Shown here: positions 8,061 through 13,813 of the stretch, one piece after another
Layout: each line of letters begins with the position of its first letter
Position numbering within the stretch: the stretch's first letter is position 1
Source of the DNA: Burkholderiaceae bacterium
Lineage (GTDB): Bacteria; Pseudomonadota; Gammaproteobacteria; Burkholderiales; Burkholderiaceae
Direction of reading: 5' to 3'
DNA length: 13,813 nt
NCBI GenBank assembly: GCA_022701965.1
Contig: JAKONL010000505.1
Location: forward strand, 1 to 13,813
Notes under the pieces: generated by a model
Databases searched by the model: none
What the model was told of the DNA's origin: nothing
Seen by the model: the letters and a program-made list of their open reading frames with translations, nothing else
Program-made: the position numbers and the translations under genes

Positions 8061-8070
8061 TCCGGTTTAA

Positions 8071-10590
<2,520 letters not shown>

Positions 10591-10605
10591 CCAGGTACCC
10601 ACCCC

Positions 10606-11130
10606 ATGTTGACCGAAGACGGCAAGCATCTCTACGTCAGTTACGACGAATACCACAACCTGATCGAGAAGCTCGCGATCAAGGTGCACCAGTCGGGCTG
10701 GGAGTTCGACAACATCCTGTGCCTCGCGCGCGGCGGCATGCGCCCGGGGGACGTGCTCTCGCGCATCTTCGACAAGCCGCTCGCGATCATGTCGACGAGT
10801 TCCTATCGCGCCGATGCCGGCAAGGTGCAGGGTCATCTCGACCTCGCGCGCTTCATCACGACCCCCAAGGGCGAGATCGCCGGGAAGGTGCTGCTGGTCG
10901 ACGATCTCTCCGACTCCGGGCACACCCTCCATGCGGTGATCAAGATGCTGCGCGAGAACTATGCGCCGATCACCGAACTGCGCAGCGCGGTGCTCTGGAC
11001 CAAGGCCGTGTCGACCTTCACGCCCGACTATTCGGTCGAGTTCCTGGCGACGAATCCGTGGATCCACCAGCCGTTCGAAGGCTACGACGGCATGGGCACC
11101 GACAAGCTGCTGGCCAAGTGGTCGGTCTGA
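10606..11130 (+). CDS. Gpt-like purine phosphoribosyltransferase, substrate unproven
   Basis: Type I phosphoribosyltransferase of 174 residues, probably cytoplasmic. The PRPP-binding loop is VDDLSDSGHT (residues 98-107). The N-terminal CLARGGMRPGDVLSR and the later STSSYR resemble the SRGGLVPG and ISSY segments of E. coli xanthine-guanine phosphoribosyltransferase (Gpt). The C-terminal NPWIHQPF with Trp152-Ile153 resembles DTWIEQPW, the base-stacking segment of Gpt. I therefore infer a 6-oxopurine (xanthine, guanine or hypoxanthine) salvage enzyme, but related predicted phosphoribosyltransferases have no proven substrate. AGGT at 10593-10596 lies 9 bases before the ATG. It sits 15 bases after purA and 11 before the next gene, so it is co-transcribed with AMP synthesis. 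Confidence 0.85.
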   Translation: MLTEDGKHLYVSYDEYHNLIEKLAIKVHQSGWEFDNILCLARGGMRPGDVLSRIFDKPLAIMSTSSYRADAGKVQGHLDLARFITTPKGEIAGKVLLVDDLSDSGHTLHAVIKMLRENYAPITELRSAVLWTKAVSTFTPDYSVEFLATNPWIHQPFEGYDGMGTDKLLAKWSV

Positions 11131-11133
11131 GGA
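11129..11133 (+). promoter_or_regulatory. Ribosome site overlapping the phosphoribosyltransferase stop
   Basis: GAGGA begins within the TGA stop (11128-11130) and lies 8 bases before ATG 11142. The overlap suggests coupled translation of the PLP-enzyme gene and fixes its start, although the frame is open for more than 1 kb upstream. Confidence 0.7.
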
Positions 11134-11141
11134 ACCGCAGC

Positions 11142-12341
11142 ATGGCCCGGCGCGCACCGATCACCGACCTCATCCACCACGACTATGTGCCGCCGGCGAA
11201 CTTCGCCGCGCCGTTGCCGGGCATCCACAAGGCGTCCACGGTGTTCTTCGCCGACGTCGATGCCATGCGTGCGCGCGACTGGAAGACCAAGGCCGGCTAC
11301 ACCTACGGGCTGCACGGCACGCCCACGACGTTCACGCTCGAGGCGCGGCTCGCATCGCTCGAGGGCGCGAGCGAATGCCTGCTGGTGCCCAGCGGTCTCG
11401 CCGCGATCTCGCTGGTCGCGTTCGCGCTGCTCAAGACCGGCGACGAGGTGCTGATCCCCGACAACGCCTACGGGCCCAACAAGGCGCTCGCGGCCGGGGA
11501 ACTCGCGAACTTCGGCATCACCCACCGCATGTACGACGCGATGAATCCGCGCGATCTGGCGGAGAAGCTGAGCGATCGCACCAGGCTGGTCTGGATCGAG
11601 GCGGCCGGGTCGGTCACGATGGAGTTTCCCGACCTGCCCGCGTTGGTGGGTGTCTGCCGCGCACGCGGCGTGGTCACGGCGCTGGACAATACCTGGGGCG
11701 CGGGACTGGCGTTTCGGCCCTTCGATCTCGACGGCAGTGGCCAGGGTGTCGATATCTCCGTGCATGCGCTGACCAAGTACCCCAGCGGCGGCGGCGACGT
11801 CCTCATGGGCAGCGTCACGACCTGCGACGCGCGCCTGCATCAGGCGCTCAAGCTGACTCACATGCGCATGGGCTGGGGCGTCGGCATGGGCGATGTCGAG
11901 ACATTGGTGCGAGCGCTGCCGAGCATCGCCCTGCGCTACGAGGCGCACGATCTGGCGGCGCGCACGCTGGCGCGCTGGTTCGAGACGCGCGAGGAGATCG
12001 CGCAGGTGCTGCATCCGGCACTGGCCGGCTCGCCCGGTCACGAGAACTGGCGCCGGCTGTGCGGGGCGAGCGATCTCGCCGCGGGCCTGTTCTCGGTCGT
12101 CTTCGACGAGCGCTACAGCACCGAGCAGGTCGATCGCTTCTGCGACAGCCTGGAATTGTTCCGTCTGGGCTACTCGTGGGGTGGACCGATCAGCCTGGTG
12201 GTGCCCTACGACATCGGGCTGATGCGCGATGCGGCCGTCGCGCGGTGGCCGCACCGAGGCACGCTGGTGCGCTTTTCGGTGGGGCTGGAAGCGGTCGAGG
12301 ATCTCCAGCGCGATCTCGAACATGCGCTGGGAGCACTCTAG
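11142..12341 (+). CDS. metC: Cystathionine beta-lyase-type PLP enzyme (MetC-like)
   Basis: A 399-residue enzyme of the Cys/Met metabolism PLP family; MetC cleaves cystathionine to homocysteine, pyruvate and ammonia. The Schiff-base lysine is K212 in SVHALTKYPSGGGD. Ala at -3 from the Thr-Lys pair, and the segment GYSWGGPISL, resemble E. coli MetC more than MetB. The C-terminal LVRFSVGLE carries the expected substrate-carboxylate Arg. Near the N-terminus, Y55 is kept in YGLHGTPTT, but the Arg two residues later that binds the PLP phosphate in E. coli MetC is Leu57 here. A related lyase or other gamma-elimination activity is possible. Its place after the phosphoribosyltransferase gives no clear pathway link, though it is likely on the same transcript. 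Confidence 0.8.
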   Translation: MARRAPITDLIHHDYVPPANFAAPLPGIHKASTVFFADVDAMRARDWKTKAGYTYGLHGTPTTFTLEARLASLEGASECLLVPSGLAAISLVAFALLKTGDEVLIPDNAYGPNKALAAGELANFGITHRMYDAMNPRDLAEKLSDRTRLVWIEAAGSVTMEFPDLPALVGVCRARGVVTALDNTWGAGLAFRPFDLDGSGQGVDISVHALTKYPSGGGDVLMGSVTTCDARLHQALKLTHMRMGWGVGMGDVETLVRALPSIALRYEAHDLAARTLARWFETREEIAQVLHPALAGSPGHENWRRLCGASDLAAGLFSVVFDERYSTEQVDRFCDSLELFRLGYSWGGPISLVVPYDIGLMRDAAVARWPHRGTLVRFSVGLEAVEDLQRDLEHALGAL

Positions 12342-12372
12342 GCGTTCCGGGACATGAGGCGTTATCGCGTAC

Positions 12373-12400
12373 AGTCGGTGCACATGCGGTCAACCGGACT
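12373..12400 (+). other. Imperfect inverted repeat in the leader of the small gene
   Basis: AGTCGGT (12373-12379) can pair with ACCGGACT (12393-12400) with one bulged base around a 13-base loop, ending 10 bases before the ribosome site at 12411. It lies in the 79-base gap after the MetC-like gene. No convincing promoter is visible there; TACAGT at 12370-12375 is only a four-of-six -10 match. Confidence 0.25.
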
Positions 12401-12410
12401 GCCCGCCCCA

Positions 12411-12415
12411 AGGAG
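12411..12415 (+). promoter_or_regulatory. Strong ribosome binding site of the small lysine-rich gene
   Basis: AGGAG lies 5 bases before GTG 12421. It is among the best ribosome sites in the window and is the main evidence that the short frame is a real gene with a GTG start. Confidence 0.8.
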
Positions 12416-12420
12416 AATAA

Positions 12421-12624
12421 GTGGCAACACCCAATTACGGCTACGAGAAGCGCCAGAAGGAACTGGCCAAGCGAAAGAAGAAGGAAGACAAGCTGCGCGA
12501 CAAGGCCCAGCGCAAGCTCAGTCCGAGTGCCGACGGTCTGGCGCCGGGCGATCCGGAAACGGATGTCGCTTCTCTCGAACACGACGCGCCCACCGCGCCG
12601 GAGCTGCCCACCAAGAACGGCTGA
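12421..12624 (+). CDS. Small lysine-rich protein of unknown function
   Basis: A 67-residue soluble protein with no signal peptide or membrane segment. The first ~33 residues are strongly basic and probably one helix (NYGYEKRQKELAKRKKKEDK), followed by a Pro/Asp/Glu-rich, likely disordered, acidic tail. I recognise the N-terminal pattern Y-x-x-R-Q-K-E-L-A-K-R-K-K-K-E as one found in small uncharacterised proteobacterial proteins, but I know no function. Nucleic-acid or ribosome binding would suit the charge pattern; this is speculation. It has a strong ribosome site, a GTG start and a strong terminator 32 bases after the stop, so it looks like a true, expressed gene. It may share the upstream transcript or have its own promoter in the 79-base gap. 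Confidence 0.8.
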   Translation: MATPNYGYEKRQKELAKRKKKEDKLRDKAQRKLSPSADGLAPGDPETDVASLEHDAPTAPELPTKNG

Positions 12625-12655
12625 ATCCGGAAGCCCGACTTTCAGGCCACGAAAG

Positions 12656-12689
12656 ACCGCCGATTGCGCAATGCAGCCGGCGGTTTTTT
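12656..12689 (+). terminator. Intrinsic terminator after the small gene, possibly bidirectional
   Basis: ACCGCCG (12656-12662) and CGGCGGT (12678-12684) form a perfect 7-base GC-rich stem around a 15-base loop, with six T at 12684-12689. On the minus strand the stem is followed by TCTTTC, a weaker T-tract, so it may also end the convergent esterase transcript, whose stop is at 12710. Confidence 0.88.
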
Positions 12690-12709
12690 CATGGCGTGGC
12701 CGGTCGCCG

Positions 12710-13372
12710 TCATTTCGGCAGCAGCTTGCGCAACTCCGGCCATACGTTGTCCAGCATGCGCGGCTGCGCGGCCGCCACCGGGTGGATGCGGTCGGCCTGG
12801 AACATGGTCGCCGCGTCCGGTCCGTCGGCGACGCCGCGCAGAAGGAACGGGACGATCGCCGCCCGGGTCGACTTCGCGACGTTCAGGAACATCTGCTCGA
12901 AGCGCCTTAGATAGTCGCCACCGTAGTTGGGCGGCACCTGGATGCCGACGATCAGCACCTGCGCGCCGGCGGCCTGCGACGCCTTGGTCATCTGCGTGAG
13001 GTTGTCTTGGGTACTCTGGATCGGCAGGCCGCGCAGCGCGTCGTTGGCGCCGAGCTCGATCACCACCAGCGTCGGCTTGTGCCGGGTAAGCAACGCACCC
13101 AGCCGGGCCCGTCCGCCCGAACTGGTGTCGCCGCTGATGCTCGCATTGACCACGGTCGCAGCGATCTTCTGCTGCGCAAGACGCTGCTCCATCAGCGGCA
13201 CCCAGCCCTCGCCGCGCCTGAGGCCGTACTCGGCCGACAGCGAATCGCCGACCACGAGGATCACCGGCGCGCCGGCTCTGGCGGTCGCGGCCTGCGCGTT
13301 CGCCGCGACCCAAGACCCCGCCGAGCCGGCCAGTGTTCCTGCCAAGATAAAGTGACGACGATTCAACACCAC
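12710..13372 (-). CDS. tesA: TesA-like SGNH esterase / lysophospholipase, exported
   Basis: A 220-residue SGNH hydrolase of the TesA/arylesterase family (E. coli TesA: acyl-CoA thioesterase I, protease I, lysophospholipase L1; 208 residues). Block I GDSLS has nucleophile Ser44; block II SGDT has Gly81; block III GAND has Asn110; block V DRIHP has Asp194 and His197. The N-terminus NRRHFILAG, followed by an Ala/Gly-rich stretch ending ANAQA, looks like a twin-arginine signal cleaved near residue 28, so the enzyme should be periplasmic. The start is GTG 13372, with GGAAGG 6 bases upstream on the minus strand (plus-strand 13379-13384); GTG 13369 is an alternative. It is divergent from the ybbA-like gene, as in E. 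coli, and convergent with the small gene. The physiological substrate is unknown. Confidence 0.93.
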   Translation of the reverse strand: MVLNRRHFILAGTLAGSAGSWVAANAQAATARAGAPVILVVGDSLSAEYGLRRGEGWVPLMEQRLAQQKIAATVVNASISGDTSSGGRARLGALLTRHKPTLVVIELGANDALRGLPIQSTQDNLTQMTKASQAAGAQVLIVGIQVPPNYGGDYLRRFEQMFLNVAKSTRAAIVPFLLRGVADGPDAATMFQADRIHPVAAAQPRMLDNVWPELRKLLPK

Positions 13373-13396
13373 GCGAAGCCTTCCATCGTTTCCTCA
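13373..13396. promoter_or_regulatory. 24-base divergent intergenic region, esterase / ybbA-like
   Basis: Only 24 bases separate the two divergent start codons. They hold the esterase ribosome site on the minus strand and none for the ybbA-like gene. Promoters of each gene must therefore lie inside the coding sequence of the other, or overlap. No -10/-35 pair could be picked with confidence. Confidence 0.5.
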
Positions 13397-13813
13397 ATGT
13401 CCCAAGTTTCCACCGCAGCGTCTCCGGCGATCGTCGCCGTCGAGCATGTCTTCAAGTCCGTGACCGATTCGACCGGGACGCTGGACATTCTGCAGGACAT
13501 CGATTTCACCCTGGGCGCGCGGGAGACTGCGGCCATCGTCGGCGCGTCGGGCTCGGGCAAGAGCACGCTGCTGTCGATCGTCGCAGGCCTCGACACGCCC
13601 TCGCGCGGCACCGTCAAGCTCGCAGGCGACGACATCTTCGCCATCGACGAGGACGACCGGGCCGCGTTGCGCGCGAAGAAGGTCGGCTTCGTGTTCCAGA
13701 GTTTCCAGCTGCTCGCCAACCTGAGTGCGCTGGAGAACGTGATGCTGCCGCTCGAGCTCGCCGACCGCCGCGACGCCCGCAAGGCCGCGACCGAGATGCT
13801 CGGCCGCGTGGGC
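13397..13813 (+). CDS. ybbA: ABC transporter ATP-binding protein, YbbA/LolD type (3' end outside window)
   Basis: ATPase of a MacB/LolD-type ABC system; the frame is open to the window end, giving 139 N-terminal residues of about 230. Walker A is GASGSGKST (residues 49-57) and the Q-loop Gln is 101 in VFQSFQLL; the signature motif and Walker B lie outside. The segment NLSALENVMLPLEL is typical of the LolD/YbbA/MacB group. In E. coli, ybbA is divergent from tesA and followed by the large permease gene ybbP, which gives the best reading here. The start ATG 13397 has no Shine-Dalgarno, so the transcript could be leaderless or nearly so. LolD is the main alternative; the tesA neighbour favours ybbA. 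Confidence 0.9.
   Translation, partial: MSQVSTAASPAIVAVEHVFKSVTDSTGTLDILQDIDFTLGARETAAIVGASGSGKSTLLSIVAGLDTPSRGTVKLAGDDIFAIDEDDRAALRAKKVGFVFQSFQLLANLSALENVMLPLELADRRDARKAATEMLGRVG

Noticed and set aside
11082..12383. Minus-strand open frame of 433 codons opposite the MetC-like gene
   Set aside because: Shadow frame; no recognisable motif, while the plus-strand frame has a full set of PLP-family motifs.
12642..13397. Overlapping minus-strand frame of 251 codons across the esterase
   Set aside because: The alternative frame has the full SGNH block set, so this one is a shadow.

Overview
The window is GC-rich chromosomal DNA from a proteobacterium, most likely a betaproteobacterium of the order Burkholderiales. 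Three things support this: hisZ is present (the ATP-phosphoribosyltransferase regulatory subunit, absent from E. coli-type genomes with long HisG); hfq-hflX-hflK-hflC sits directly between der and hisZ-purA rather than after miaA; and the Hfq core reads like the betaproteobacterial type. Genus cannot be decided. The DNA is densely coded with almost no gap above 130 bases. I see no tRNA, rRNA, CRISPR, IS element, integrase or phage gene.

Layout. (1) 1-4033 (+): the 3' part of hisS, then yfgM, bamB and der, with gaps of 6-21 bases. This is the same order as in E. coli and joins translation, outer-membrane protein assembly and ribosome maturation. (2) 4034-7996 (+): a 135-base gap with a candidate promoter, then hfq (GTG start), a small hairpin, hflX (TTG start), hflK and hflC. 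This is the RNA-chaperone / ribosome-rescue GTPase / FtsH-modulator group. (3) 8087-12341 (+): hisZ, purA, a Gpt-like purine phosphoribosyltransferase and a MetC-type PLP lyase, with gaps of 11-20 bases. The first three share PRPP/purine chemistry. (4) 12421-12624 (+): a 67-residue lysine-rich protein of unknown role, followed by a strong intrinsic terminator. (5) 12710-13372 (-): a TesA-like SGNH esterase with a Tat-like signal peptide, divergent from (6) 13397-13813 (+): the 5' part of a YbbA-type ABC ATPase that runs off the window. The tesA/ybbA divergent pair is also found in E. coli.

This is mainly a conserved housekeeping region and I find no convincing evidence of a new multi-gene system. 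The points most worth a second look are the purine-type phosphoribosyltransferase linked to purA, the small lysine-rich protein, the MetC-like enzyme lacking the usual PLP-phosphate arginine, the hairpin between hfq and hflX, and the Tat-like leader of the esterase.
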